Shown here: piece after piece, positions 52,722-60,150 of the stretch | How positions within the stretch are numbered: the first letter of the stretch is position 1 | Layout of the letters: every line of letters starts with the position of its first letter | Assembly: GCA_029262065.1 (NCBI GenBank) | Contig: JAJDAC010000027.1 | Coordinates: forward strand, 248,001 to 312,000 | DNA: 64,000 nucleotides | Source of the DNA: Candidatus Krumholzibacteriota bacterium | GTDB taxonomy: Bacteria > Krumholzibacteriota > Krumholzibacteriia > JAJRXK01 | Direction: 5' to 3' | Notes under the pieces: model-generated | The model's database searches: none | What the model was told of the DNA's origin: nothing | The model's input: only the letters and a program-made list of their open reading frames with translations | Program-made: the position numbers and the translations under genes

Positions 52722-52774
52722 ATTAGCAGTACTGCTAATTCAGAGTTGACGATAGTTTGCAATATGGCTAATAG
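52722..52774 (+). promoter_or_regulatory. Promoter with palindromic operator for the ArsR-type operon
   Basis: ATTAGCAGTACTGCTAAT (52722-52739) is an 18-base perfect palindrome. It is followed by a promoter-like TTGACG (52746-52751), 17 bases, then TAATAG (52769-52774). The -10 region GGCTAATAG is an inverted copy of the palindrome's left arm CTATTAGC, so the operator seems to have a second half-site over the -10. The ArsR-type gene starts 42 bases downstream, consistent with autorepression. Confidence 0.7.
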
Positions 52775-52815
52775 TTGTTTCGACCCATCTCGCCCCGAGG
52801 TCAAGGAGGTCGGCA

Positions 52816-53184
52816 ATGAGCGCACCCGGTCACGGGCATCGGGGATCCAAGGCGCGTGATCCCGAGCGCGAGCTGGCCGAGCTGGATCTTGTGTTCAAGG
52901 CACTGGCCCATGCGACACGGCGCCAGGTCATGCTGGTGCTACATTTCCGCGGCGGACAGATGAACTCGCGCGAAATTGCCGCACGCTTCGACCATTCCTG
53001 GCCCACTACCACGCGCCACCTCCGCCTGTTGGAGGAAGCGGGCCTGGTGCGGGTAACACGCCGCGGACGAGAGCGGTACTATGCCGTGGCCGTGCCACGA
53101 CTGGACGTCGTAAAGCGCTGGATGGCCTGGTTCGGCGAAACCGCGCTGGTAGAACCCGAGCAAACGCCGCCGGAGGAATCATGA
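52816..53184 (+). CDS. ArsR-family winged-helix regulator
   Basis: A 122-residue DNA-binding protein with the ArsR fold: dimer helix LDLVFKALAHATRRQVMLVL, recognition helix in REIAARFDHSWPTTTRHLRLLEEAGLV, and wing RVTRRGRERYYAV. The metal-binding cysteine motif ELCVCD is absent, so it is not a classical metal sensor. A near-perfect AAGGAGG precedes the ATG. It probably represses its own operon through the palindrome 80 bases upstream. The stop overlaps the GNAT start (ATGA), which in turn overlaps the DNRLRE gene, so three proteins are coupled. Confidence 0.88.
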   Translation: MSAPGHGHRGSKARDPERELAELDLVFKALAHATRRQVMLVLHFRGGQMNSREIAARFDHSWPTTTRHLRLLEEAGLVRVTRRGRERYYAVAVPRLDVVKRWMAWFGETALVEPEQTPPEES

Positions 53185-53654
53185 CCCAACCCCACCCATC
53201 ACCACGCATGGCAACGCTCGAGGATCTGCCGTCCATCGTTTCCATGTTGATCGACGATTCACTGGGTGCAACCCGCGAAGAGCTTACCCAGCCTTTGCCA
53301 TCGGAATACGTGGAGGCGTTCGAAGCCATAGATTCCGACCCCAACCAGGAACTCGTAGTCGTCGAACGCGAAGGGCGGTTGGTGGGCACCCTGCAGATTA
53401 CCTACATCCCGGGACTGAGCCGGAAGGGAAGTTGGCGCGCCCAGATCGAAGCGGTACGAGTGCACGAGGCCGCGCGCGGCGCCGGCCTGGGTCAGTTCCT
53501 CATGCAATGGAGCATCGATCGTGCGCGACATCGCGGGTGTCGCCTGGTACAACTCACTTCCGACAAGCAGCGCGTGGACGCGCACCGTTTCTATGACAAC
53601 CTTGGCTTCGTGGCTTCCCACGAAGGCTACAAATTGCACCTGGATGAATCATGA
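53181..53654 (+). CDS. GNAT acetyltransferase
   Basis: A 157-residue stand-alone GNAT. The acetyl-CoA loop is in VHEAARGAGLGQFLMQW and the C-terminal part reads LTSDKQRVDAHRFYDNLGF, as in the broad GNAT group that includes small-molecule and protein acetyltransferases. The substrate is unknown. It is coupled by 4-base overlaps to the ArsR-type gene before and the DNRLRE gene after. Control by the ArsR-type repressor suggests it is made only under a particular condition. Confidence 0.85.
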   Translation: MTQPHPSPRMATLEDLPSIVSMLIDDSLGATREELTQPLPSEYVEAFEAIDSDPNQELVVVEREGRLVGTLQITYIPGLSRKGSWRAQIEAVRVHEAARGAGLGQFLMQWSIDRARHRGCRLVQLTSDKQRVDAHRFYDNLGFVASHEGYKLHLDES

Positions 53655-54391
53655 ACATACGAAACTCAATTGCGTACGCGTTCCGCGCAGCCCCGATTGC
53701 GATCACGCTGGCCGTCGCTGTCATGCCCGCGGCCGCCGCGACCGTGAAGTTGCCCTGCGTGCGCGACAACACGCTTTTCTTCAGCGTCGACGGCTCGCTC
53801 AGCAATGGGGCCGGCGGCGACCTGTTCACGGGCACGAACAACCAGGGCTCCGCCCGGCGCACGCTCGTGTTCTTCGACGTCGTCAACGCTCTGCCGCCCG
53901 GAGCGACGGTGACTTCGGCCACGCTTACGCTGCTGGTTACCAACGCATCCGATGCGACCGCGAGAAACCACACCGCGCACCGTGCCTTGGCCGATTGGGG
54001 CGAGGGTTCGTCGATTTCGGCCGGCGGCGGCGGTGCAGCCTCGACGACGAACGACGCCACATGGATCCACACGTTCTTTGATTCGCAAACCTGGTCAATC
54101 CCCGGGGGCGACTTCGTCGTTTCGCCGTCGGCCACGACGTTGGTGGCGGGCACCGGCCCGGCGTCATGGAGCAGTGCCAGCCTGACCGCCGACGTTGCCG
54201 CCTGGCTGTCGGGGGCCCAGCCCGAGTATGGATGGGTCATCCAGGGTGATGAACTCAACAGCGGCACTGCGCGCCGGTTCGCCTCGCGCGAAGCGACAGA
54301 CGACACCACCCGTCCCGTGCTGGAAGTGGAGTTCGAAACGGGTATGCCCACCAGCCAGGACTCGTGGAGTCACGTGAAGGCCCTGTACTGA
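53651..54391 (+). CDS. Exported DNRLRE-domain surface protein
   Basis: A 246-residue exported protein. The signal peptide ends about MPAAAA, then comes a DNRLRE domain: VRDNTLFFSVDGSLSNGAGG, RRTLVFFDVVNALPPGATVTSATL and a C-terminal WVIQGDELNSGTARRFASRE block. DNRLRE domains occur in large secreted or surface proteins and are thought to be structural or carbohydrate-binding. Here it is the only domain. The start overlaps the GNAT gene by 4 bases, a surprising coupling of a cytoplasmic enzyme with a surface protein under an ArsR-type regulator. Confidence 0.82.
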   Translation: MNIRNSIAYAFRAAPIAITLAVAVMPAAAATVKLPCVRDNTLFFSVDGSLSNGAGGDLFTGTNNQGSARRTLVFFDVVNALPPGATVTSATLTLLVTNASDATARNHTAHRALADWGEGSSISAGGGGAASTTNDATWIHTFFDSQTWSIPGGDFVVSPSATTLVAGTGPASWSSASLTADVAAWLSGAQPEYGWVIQGDELNSGTARRFASREATDDTTRPVLEVEFETGMPTSQDSWSHVKALY

Positions 54392-54419
54392 CCCCCCCAG
54401 CCTGAAATAATTCAGACCC

Positions 54420-54475
54420 TTGACGAACTTCTACAGATGTAGCACTATTCTTCTACGTTCGTAGTAGAAGTTCGT
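54420..54475 (+). promoter_or_regulatory. BlaI/MecI-type promoter with two operators
   Basis: Two dyads with the BlaI/MecI-type pattern CTAC-n4-GTAG occur at 54431-54442 and 54453-54464, with centres 22 bases apart (two DNA turns). The first contains TACAGATGTA, matching the known TACA/TGTA half-sites. A -35 TTGACG lies at 54420-54425, so the first operator covers the promoter spacer and the second the start-site region. A larger repeat, ACGAACTTCTAC (54423-54434) and GTAGAAGTTCGT (54464-54475), encloses both. Autorepression of the following pair is expected. Confidence 0.8.
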
Positions 54476-54869
54476 GCGCACCCGTGGTGGGAGTCAGGTT
54501 TTGCGACTCAGCGACGCAGAGTGGAAAGTCATGAACGCGTTGTGGGCGTGTGAGCCCGCTACCGCTCGTGCCGTGCTGGAATCGTTGGAAGACAGCGACT
54601 GGGCCTACACCACCGTGAAGACAATGCTGGCCCGGTTGGTGGAGAAGGGCATCCTGACCGAGGAAAAGAGCGGCAACAAGAGCGTCTACGCGTCGTGCAT
54701 GTCGCGTCAGGTGGCGCGCCGCTCGGCCGTTCGGTCGTTGTTGGACAAGGCCTTCGACGGCACCTTCGGTTCCCTGTTGCACCACCTGGTCGATGACGAA
54801 CGGCTCTCTGCCAAAGAGAAGTCCGCGCTGCGCAAAGCGCTGGCCACTCGCAAGCGGAGCTCATCATGA
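54474..54869 (+). CDS. BlaI/MecI/CopY-family repressor
   Basis: A ~131-residue winged-helix repressor: LRLSDAEWKVMNALW at the start, the recognition region ARAVLESLEDSDWAYTTVKTMLARLVEKG, and the wing with EEKSGNKSVYAS. The C-terminal helices ending LHHLVDDERLSAKEKSALR form the dimerisation part, where these repressors are cleaved on induction. A TTG at 54501 with GGGAG upstream is an alternative start and would avoid overlap with the operator region. The stop overlaps the M56 peptidase gene (ATGA), the standard BlaI-BlaR1 pairing. Confidence 0.9.
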   Translation: MRTRGGSQVLRLSDAEWKVMNALWACEPATARAVLESLEDSDWAYTTVKTMLARLVEKGILTEEKSGNKSVYASCMSRQVARRSAVRSLLDKAFDGTFGSLLHHLVDDERLSAKEKSALRKALATRKRSSS

Positions 54870-56053
54870 TAGCCACGATGCAGTCGTGGGGCGCCCACGT
54901 GTCGTTGGCGTGGTGGCAATGGATGGGCGACATGTCGATCCAGATCGTGGCGTTCGTCGTGGTCGTGGCCGTGGTCGATCGAATCTGGGGCCGGTATGCA
55001 TGGCCGCAGCAGCGCGTTTGGCTGTGGTCGTTGGTCATGCTGAAACTGTTGGTGCCGCCCACGCTCATTTCACCGATCAGCGTGACCAATGTCATCGCCG
55101 ACATCGCGCCCGATGTTGCCGCCGGTGTCAGTCCGATCGACGCGCCTCTGGGCATCGCGGCTACCAGCTCCAATTTCCTATTCTCGGTACTTACCGTCGT
55201 TTGGCTGACCGGATTGGTGGCGACCCTTGTATTCGGTGCAGTCCGATACCGACGCCTGCAGGGGCAACTGCGCCTCGACTGCGCTTCGACGCTCCCATGC
55301 GAACTGGGACCGGCCGTGCAACGAGCCGCGCAACAACTCGGTCTGCGCTCGCTTCCCCGCGTTGAGTTGAGTCGGGCGCTACGAAGTCCCGCGGTGGCCG
55401 GCATCCTGCGGCCGGTCATCTATCTGCCGCGGCGTGTCATTGACGAAAGCACGCCGGAACAACTGCAACACGTGCTCATGCACGAGATGGCCCACATCCA
55501 ACGTCGCGACCCGCTCATCCACGCGCTTTGCCTACTGGTTCATGCCGCGTATTGGTTTCACCCCGCGGTGTGGTTCGCCACGCGGCGGCTGGCTACCTTG
55601 CGCGAAGAGGCCACCGACCGCATGGTGGCCAGCCGGCTGGCCGAAGGCCGCCTTGGCTATCGCGACACGTTGCTATCGTTCGCTGAACGTTTGCTGGACG
55701 AGCCCGGCGTTTCGCAAGGCTCGACTCTTCAACCCCGATACGGTCACCTGGGATTCATTCACCCCCAGAGTCCAATCCTGTCGCGACTGGCTCAGCTGGA
55801 ACGACACTCCACGAAGCATGCCACGCTGCGGCGAGCCACCAACGGTGTCCTCGTGGCAATTCTGCTCACGTGTGTCCTGCCCATGGGAAGGCCCGTTGCA
55901 GCGCCTACGGTGGATCCCATCGCCGCGGGCTGCATGGTCACACGACTTCGCGTCATGCAGGCCATGGCCGCTCGCGACCAATTCGTCGCGCACTCCCCAG
56001 CTCGCGACCTACCCGCTCGAGCGGTCGCGCCCGCGACCGCTTCGGCCGACTGA
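54866..56053 (+). CDS. M56 family membrane peptidase (BlaR1/MecR1-like, no sensor domain)
   Basis: A 395-residue membrane metalloprotease. Hydrophobic helices near residues 25-38, 50-65 and 105-125 precede the catalytic site HEMAH (His206, Glu207, His210), with the third ligand in LREEATD (Glu248). A final helix near residue 317-333 is followed by only ~60 periplasmic residues, so the large penicillin-binding sensor domain of BlaR1/MecR1 is missing. It should cleave the paired BlaI-type repressor after sensing a signal, but the signal is probably not a beta-lactam. It overlaps the repressor gene by 4 bases; a DUF1579 gene follows 28 bases later. Confidence 0.88.
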   Translation: MIATMQSWGAHVSLAWWQWMGDMSIQIVAFVVVVAVVDRIWGRYAWPQQRVWLWSLVMLKLLVPPTLISPISVTNVIADIAPDVAAGVSPIDAPLGIAATSSNFLFSVLTVVWLTGLVATLVFGAVRYRRLQGQLRLDCASTLPCELGPAVQRAAQQLGLRSLPRVELSRALRSPAVAGILRPVIYLPRRVIDESTPEQLQHVLMHEMAHIQRRDPLIHALCLLVHAAYWFHPAVWFATRRLATLREEATDRMVASRLAEGRLGYRDTLLSFAERLLDEPGVSQGSTLQPRYGHLGFIHPQSPILSRLAQLERHSTKHATLRRATNGVLVAILLTCVLPMGRPVAAPTVDPIAAGCMVTRLRVMQAMAARDQFVAHSPARDLPARAVAPATASAD

Positions 56054-56081
56054 CCCCGTACCCAGTTCGAAAGGTTTCTCC

Positions 56082-56690
56082 ATGTCAAAGTCCGCTCTGA
56101 CCCTGTGCCTTCTGATCTTGCTGACCTCGCTCGCCACCGGAGCGCGGGCTGACCACCACGAAGAACCCGGCGCGGAAGACATGGCGGCCATGATGGCCAA
56201 GGCCGAGAAGTTCACCAAGCCGGGAGAGAACCACGCATTCTTGAACAAGTTCCTGGGCCAGTGGAACACCGCTCTGCAGATCACCATGCCCGGCATGGAG
56301 ACCTCTCCCGAAAAGGGGACCGCCGAGTTCAAGTGGCTCATGGACGGCCGCTGGATGGAGATGCACTCCGACGGTTCCATGATGGGCATGCCGATGCGCA
56401 TGTTCAGCCTCATGGGCTACGACAACAACAAGATGAGCTACGTGGTGACCAGCGTGTCCACGTTCGACACCGCCATGACCCGGGCCGAAGGTGACGTGGA
56501 CCCCGCCACCGGTTCGCTCATTCTATATGGTACTCTCGATGAATACCTGACAGGCGAGCACGACAAGATGGTCAAGGTCGCCTGGCGCTTCCATTCCGAC
56601 GACAAGATGGTCATGGAAGTGCACGACTTTCCCATTGGCGAAGAGAACAACAAGGTGTTCGAGATCGTCTACACGCGGAAGGCGAAATAG
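56082..56690 (+). CDS. Exported DUF1579 protein
   Basis: A 202-residue exported protein. The signal peptide LTLCLLILLTSLATGARA precedes a DUF1579 beta-domain: HAFLNKFLGQWNTALQITMPG, GRWMEMHSDGSMMGMPM and the strand MFSLMGYDNNKMSYVVTSV. DUF1579 proteins are lipocalin-like with unknown ligands. The ATG has AAAGG 8 bases upstream; the long frame upstream of it is a shadow of the peptidase gene. As it lies just after the M56 peptidase it may be the output of that regulatory pair. The SRPBCC gene follows after 2 bases. Confidence 0.88.
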   Translation: MSKSALTLCLLILLTSLATGARADHHEEPGAEDMAAMMAKAEKFTKPGENHAFLNKFLGQWNTALQITMPGMETSPEKGTAEFKWLMDGRWMEMHSDGSMMGMPMRMFSLMGYDNNKMSYVVTSVSTFDTAMTRAEGDVDPATGSLILYGTLDEYLTGEHDKMVKVAWRFHSDDKMVMEVHDFPIGEENNKVFEIVYTRKAK

Positions 56691-56692
56691 AC

Positions 56693-57160
56693 ATGACGAG
56701 CATTTCCGTCAAGAAACAGATTGCGGCCCCGGTGGAAGCAGTGTTCGCGCGCGCGACGAATCTGCGCGAGGCGGTCGACACCATTCCGGGCATCGTGAAA
56801 ATGGAGGTTCTCACGGACGGCCCCATTGCCAAGGGCACCCGCTTCCGAGAAACACGCATCATGTTCAAGAAGGAAGCGGTCGAGGAAATGGAGATCTCGC
56901 GCTTCGAGCCACCGCATCGCTACGATGTGGACGCCGACAACCACGGCTGCTTCTACCACACCGAGTTCCACTTCCGGCCCAAGGACGGCGGTACTGAACT
57001 GGAAATGATTTTCGGCGCCACGCCACACACGTTTGGCGCGAAGATCATGTCGATGGTTGTGTTCAAGCCCATGCTCAAGAGCACGGCCAAGTTGATCGAG
57101 AAGGACCTGGACGCCATCAAGGCGGCGGTGGAAGGGACGAGCGCGGCGGAAGCCAGCTAG
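56693..57160 (+). CDS. SRPBCC family protein
   Basis: A 155-residue START-like protein: ISVKKQIAAPVEAVFARATN at the start, EVLTDGPIAKGTRFRETRI strands and the long C-terminal helix ending KSTAKLIEKDLDAIKAAVEG. It would bind a hydrophobic ligand in the cytoplasm; the ligand is unknown. It begins 2 bases after the DUF1579 stop and is likely in the same transcript. Its TAG stop shares the palindrome CTAG with the stop of the convergent MCE gene, so the two coding regions overlap by 4 bases. Confidence 0.86.
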   Translation: MTSISVKKQIAAPVEAVFARATNLREAVDTIPGIVKMEVLTDGPIAKGTRFRETRIMFKKEAVEEMEISRFEPPHRYDVDADNHGCFYHTEFHFRPKDGGTELEMIFGATPHTFGAKIMSMVVFKPMLKSTAKLIEKDLDAIKAAVEGTSAAEAS

Positions 57161-57822
57161 ATCGTCGACCCATCCGCCTCGGGAAACTGGTCGTCACCCG
57201 CGTCCATGATTTCCTGCAGGCGCTGCTTCACCCAGTCGGCCACCTTGGGAGCCTTTTCCTTGGTCAGGTCCACGATCTTCTGCGCCGACTCTTCAAGGCC
57301 GGGTTTGCGCTTTTCCCACTCCTCGCGACCCTGGCCGGCCGCGTCCTTCACCTTGCTGCCGAAGTCCTCCACGGCCGACCGCAGCTCGGCGTTGCCCAGC
57401 AGATCCTTGGCTCCGCTCATGGTCTCGGATATGCGACCCAGCAGCGAGCGCTCACCCTCGAAGATATGGCCGCTCTTCACGGGTTCACCCTCGGCCGGGT
57501 CCACTTCCAGAAAGCGGCCACCCAGCACGGGGTTGGCTCGCTTCATCTTGAAGCTGGTGCCACTGGTGATCACGCCGCGATAGCTCTCACCCACGGTCAC
57601 ATGGACGTTCACGTTCCCGTCGCCCAGCTCCATCGAGGAAACCTTGCCGATGGCCAAGCCCCGGAGGCGCACCTCGTCGCCTGGTTCCAGGCCCGAGACG
57701 TCATCGAAGGTCACCACCACTTCCAGATCACCCGAGGCCGACTGCTTCTGGCCGCACCCCGATGCGAGCAAGAGGGCGAGAAGACAGAAAACGGGCAGGA
57801 TTCGAACGGGCATGTGTCGCAT
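57157..57822 (-). CDS. MCE/MlaD-domain lipoprotein
   Basis: A 221-residue lipoprotein with signal and lipobox LLLASGCGQ. An MCE domain covers about residues 30-105 (LEVVVTFDDVSGLEPGDEVRLRG-type core, GVITSGTSFKMKR, VLGGRFLEVD). The C-terminal part is a long charged helix that includes VDLTKEKAPKVADWVKQRLQ, resembling the helical extensions of Mla/MCE proteins. MCE proteins bind lipids and transport them between membranes; no permease or ATPase of an Mla system is nearby. GGAGG lies 8 bases before the ATG. Convergent overlap with the SRPBCC gene. Confidence 0.85.
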   Translation of the reverse strand: MRHMPVRILPVFCLLALLLASGCGQKQSASGDLEVVVTFDDVSGLEPGDEVRLRGLAIGKVSSMELGDGNVNVHVTVGESYRGVITSGTSFKMKRANPVLGGRFLEVDPAEGEPVKSGHIFEGERSLLGRISETMSGAKDLLGNAELRSAVEDFGSKVKDAAGQGREEWEKRKPGLEESAQKIVDLTKEKAPKVADWVKQRLQEIMDAGDDQFPEADGSTI

Positions 57823-58056
57823 GGATCGCAACCTCCGGCAGGCGGTTTGGGGGCTCCTGGGTGCATCATACCCACGACCGGGGCCGGGCCGCGAGCCAGA
57901 ACCACGGGCCCAGCAACAGGCGGCTGCGATCAACCCGGGGGACGAGCGTCCACGGCCGGCAATCAGATCTTGCAAAGTGGCCCAAGTCGCGTTTCCATTG
58001 CAAGATAGCTTTCCCACCACCATCCGATGTCGTCGCCGCCTCGAGAGGACCCGCCC

Positions 58057-59418
58057 TTGAACACGTCACGTCCCGGCCTAACCCGCCTCGCGCTCTCCAT
58101 TTCATTGTTGGCGGCGGGGCTCTGCCTGTCGTCCAACCTCGCGTGGGCACAGCCCGACGGGTCGCGACTCATCATCTCGCCCATGGGTTCGGTGAATTTC
58201 TGGTCGGAGCGATCGGACAACGATACCGCGGTGGAGTACGGCGGCATGATCGGCGTGCAGTTGAACCACAACATCGCGATTGAAGCGGGGTTGCGGTTCG
58301 GACAGGCCGAGTCGCTGGGCTTCGCCGATCGCAACGGCGCCCTCGTCGACACGCGTAGCCTGGGTTTTGACCTTCGGTACCATCCGTTTCCCAAGCATCG
58401 CATCAACTGGTACGTGGCCGCGGGTTGGGCCGAGAGCCGATTCGAGCCGACCAACGAAGCATTGAACGGCGACTACAGCGGTTGGGAATTCGGTGCGGGA
58501 GCCATTCTTCCGTTCAAAGGCGGCGATCATTATCGCGCCTCGCTACGTCTCGATGTACGCGACATGTGGTTGGGATTCCGGCAACCTCTGCCCGATGACC
58601 ACGCCAGCAACATCATTGTAAGCGCGGGTCTGCAGGTGGAGTTTGGCGACAACTGGCACCGCGACACCGACATGGACGGCGTAATCGATCGCTTCGACGC
58701 TTGCCCCAAGACCGACACGCGCATCGTTATCGATGACAAGGGTTGTCCCATCGACACCGACGGCGACGGCGTGTTCGACGGCCTCGATCAGTGCAACAAC
58801 ACACTCACCGGCGCGGTGATCGACGACAGCGGCTGTGCCATCGACAGCGATGGCGACGGCATCTTCGATGGGCTGGATAAGTGTGACAACTCGCCCGACG
58901 GCGCGCACATCGACGGTGACGGCTGCCCCACCGACGCTGACGCCGATGGCATTTTCGACGGTCTCGATTCGTGCAACGACACGCCGGCCGGCGTGAGGGT
59001 CGACGCCAAGGGCTGTCCCAGCGTGGACAGTGACGAAGAGCAGGGTTTCTATGATACGGGCCTTCTGGTGCTGCCCTCGGTGGAATTCGAAAGCAACAAA
59101 GCCGAACTGAAGGCCACGAGCTACGGTTCACTCGAAATCATCGGTAGCATGATGAAGAAGTGGCCTTCGCTGGTCATCGAAATCGGCGGCCATACCGACG
59201 ACCGTGGATCGGATAAGCGCAACGCCGAGCTGTCACAGGAAAGAGCCGACGCCGTTCGCACCTACCTGATTGGCAAGTTCGCACACATCACCGAGGACCG
59301 GTTGACGGCCGTGGGTTACGGCGAAGCAACGCCGGTGGCCGACAATGCCACCGAAGAGGGCCGGAAGCAGAATCGCCGAGTAGAAGCAAAGCGGGTGTCC
59401 GGCGGACCGGGCCAGTAA
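58057..59418 (+). CDS. OmpA-family protein with TSP3-type calcium-binding repeats
   Basis: A 453-residue outer-membrane protein. The signal peptide ends LCLSSNLAWA, an eight-strand beta-barrel-like domain follows to ~200, then four or five thrombospondin type 3 repeats rich in Asp (DTDGDGVFDGLDQC style) that bind calcium. The C-terminal OmpA domain contains VEFESNKAELK and GHTDDRGSDKRNAELSQ, which bind peptidoglycan. The TTG at 58057 has AGAGGA 7 bases upstream; an in-frame ATG at 58027 lacks a ribosome site. It should link the outer membrane to the cell wall. The AlkD-like gene begins 3 bases after its stop, a close spacing of unrelated functions. Confidence 0.92.
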   Translation: MNTSRPGLTRLALSISLLAAGLCLSSNLAWAQPDGSRLIISPMGSVNFWSERSDNDTAVEYGGMIGVQLNHNIAIEAGLRFGQAESLGFADRNGALVDTRSLGFDLRYHPFPKHRINWYVAAGWAESRFEPTNEALNGDYSGWEFGAGAILPFKGGDHYRASLRLDVRDMWLGFRQPLPDDHASNIIVSAGLQVEFGDNWHRDTDMDGVIDRFDACPKTDTRIVIDDKGCPIDTDGDGVFDGLDQCNNTLTGAVIDDSGCAIDSDGDGIFDGLDKCDNSPDGAHIDGDGCPTDADADGIFDGLDSCNDTPAGVRVDAKGCPSVDSDEEQGFYDTGLLVLPSVEFESNKAELKATSYGSLEIIGSMMKKWPSLVIEIGGHTDDRGSDKRNAELSQERADAVRTYLIGKFAHITEDRLTAVGYGEATPVADNATEEGRKQNRRVEAKRVSGGPGQ

Positions 59419-59421
59419 TCC

Positions 59422-60150
59422 ATGAAGGTCGCGGAGGTCCTGAAACAGCTGAAGTCGCTCGGCACCGCGCAGAATCGAAAGGTCTTCGCACGCCACGGCG
59501 TAGGCGAGAACTGCCACGGCGTGAGCTACGCCAACCTGAACAAGCTACGCCGCCAGATCAAGGTGGACACCGAGCTGGCCGTGGCCCTGTGGGATAGCGG
59601 CAACCATGACGCGCGCGTCCTGGCCACCATGGTGGCCGACGCGCGCGAACTCAGCGCCAAGCGCATCGACGCCTGGGCCAAGGACCTGGACAGCTACGTA
59701 ATCACCGATGCGTTCGCGAAACTGGTGGCTGGCTCCCCGTTGGCGCGCAAGCGTTCAGAGACCTGGATGAAACGGAAGAGCGAGTGGCTCGCCCGGGCCG
59801 GCTGGGTGGTGCTGAACCACCGCCTTCAGGATCTGGACCCAGACTACGCAAACGACGAGCTGGAGGCCCTTCTGACCACGATCGAGTCGGATATCCACGG
59901 GGCCAGCAACCGCGTGCGCGACGCAATGAACAGTACTCTGATATCCTTGGGCCTACGCAACAGCAAGCTGGAAAAGAAGGCCCTGGCCGTGGCGCGACGA
60001 ATCGGGACCGTCGATGTCGACCACGGGGAGACGGGTTGCAAGACACCCGACGCCGCGGAGTACATCGCCCGCACGAAGGCTTACCGCGCGAGTAAGGTCA
60101 AGAAGAAGGCAGGTTCGCAACGTGCCTCCGGAAAACGAAAACCTGCTTAG
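59422..60150 (+). CDS. AlkD-like DNA alkylation repair protein
   Basis: A 242-residue all-helical HEAT-repeat-like protein of the AlkD/DNA alkylation repair family: VFARHGVGENCHGVSYANLNKLR at the N terminus (the ~N/C-H-G-V style entry of this group), LWDSGNHDARVLATMVADA, and the W-rich KSEWLARAGWVVL. AlkD-type glycosylases excise N3- and N7-alkylated purines, but this subgroup often lacks the catalytic Trp/Asp set, so function may differ. The C-terminal basic tail KVKKKAGSQRASGKRK may bind nucleic acid. Its last 29 bases overlap the sensor kinase gene. Confidence 0.78.
   Translation: MKVAEVLKQLKSLGTAQNRKVFARHGVGENCHGVSYANLNKLRRQIKVDTELAVALWDSGNHDARVLATMVADARELSAKRIDAWAKDLDSYVITDAFAKLVAGSPLARKRSETWMKRKSEWLARAGWVVLNHRLQDLDPDYANDELEALLTTIESDIHGASNRVRDAMNSTLISLGLRNSKLEKKALAVARRIGTVDVDHGETGCKTPDAAEYIARTKAYRASKVKKKAGSQRASGKRKPA

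Noticed and set aside
55434-56081. Long N-terminal extension of the DUF1579 gene.
   Set aside because: It overlaps the M56 peptidase in another frame; a signal peptide and ribosome site mark the start at 56082.
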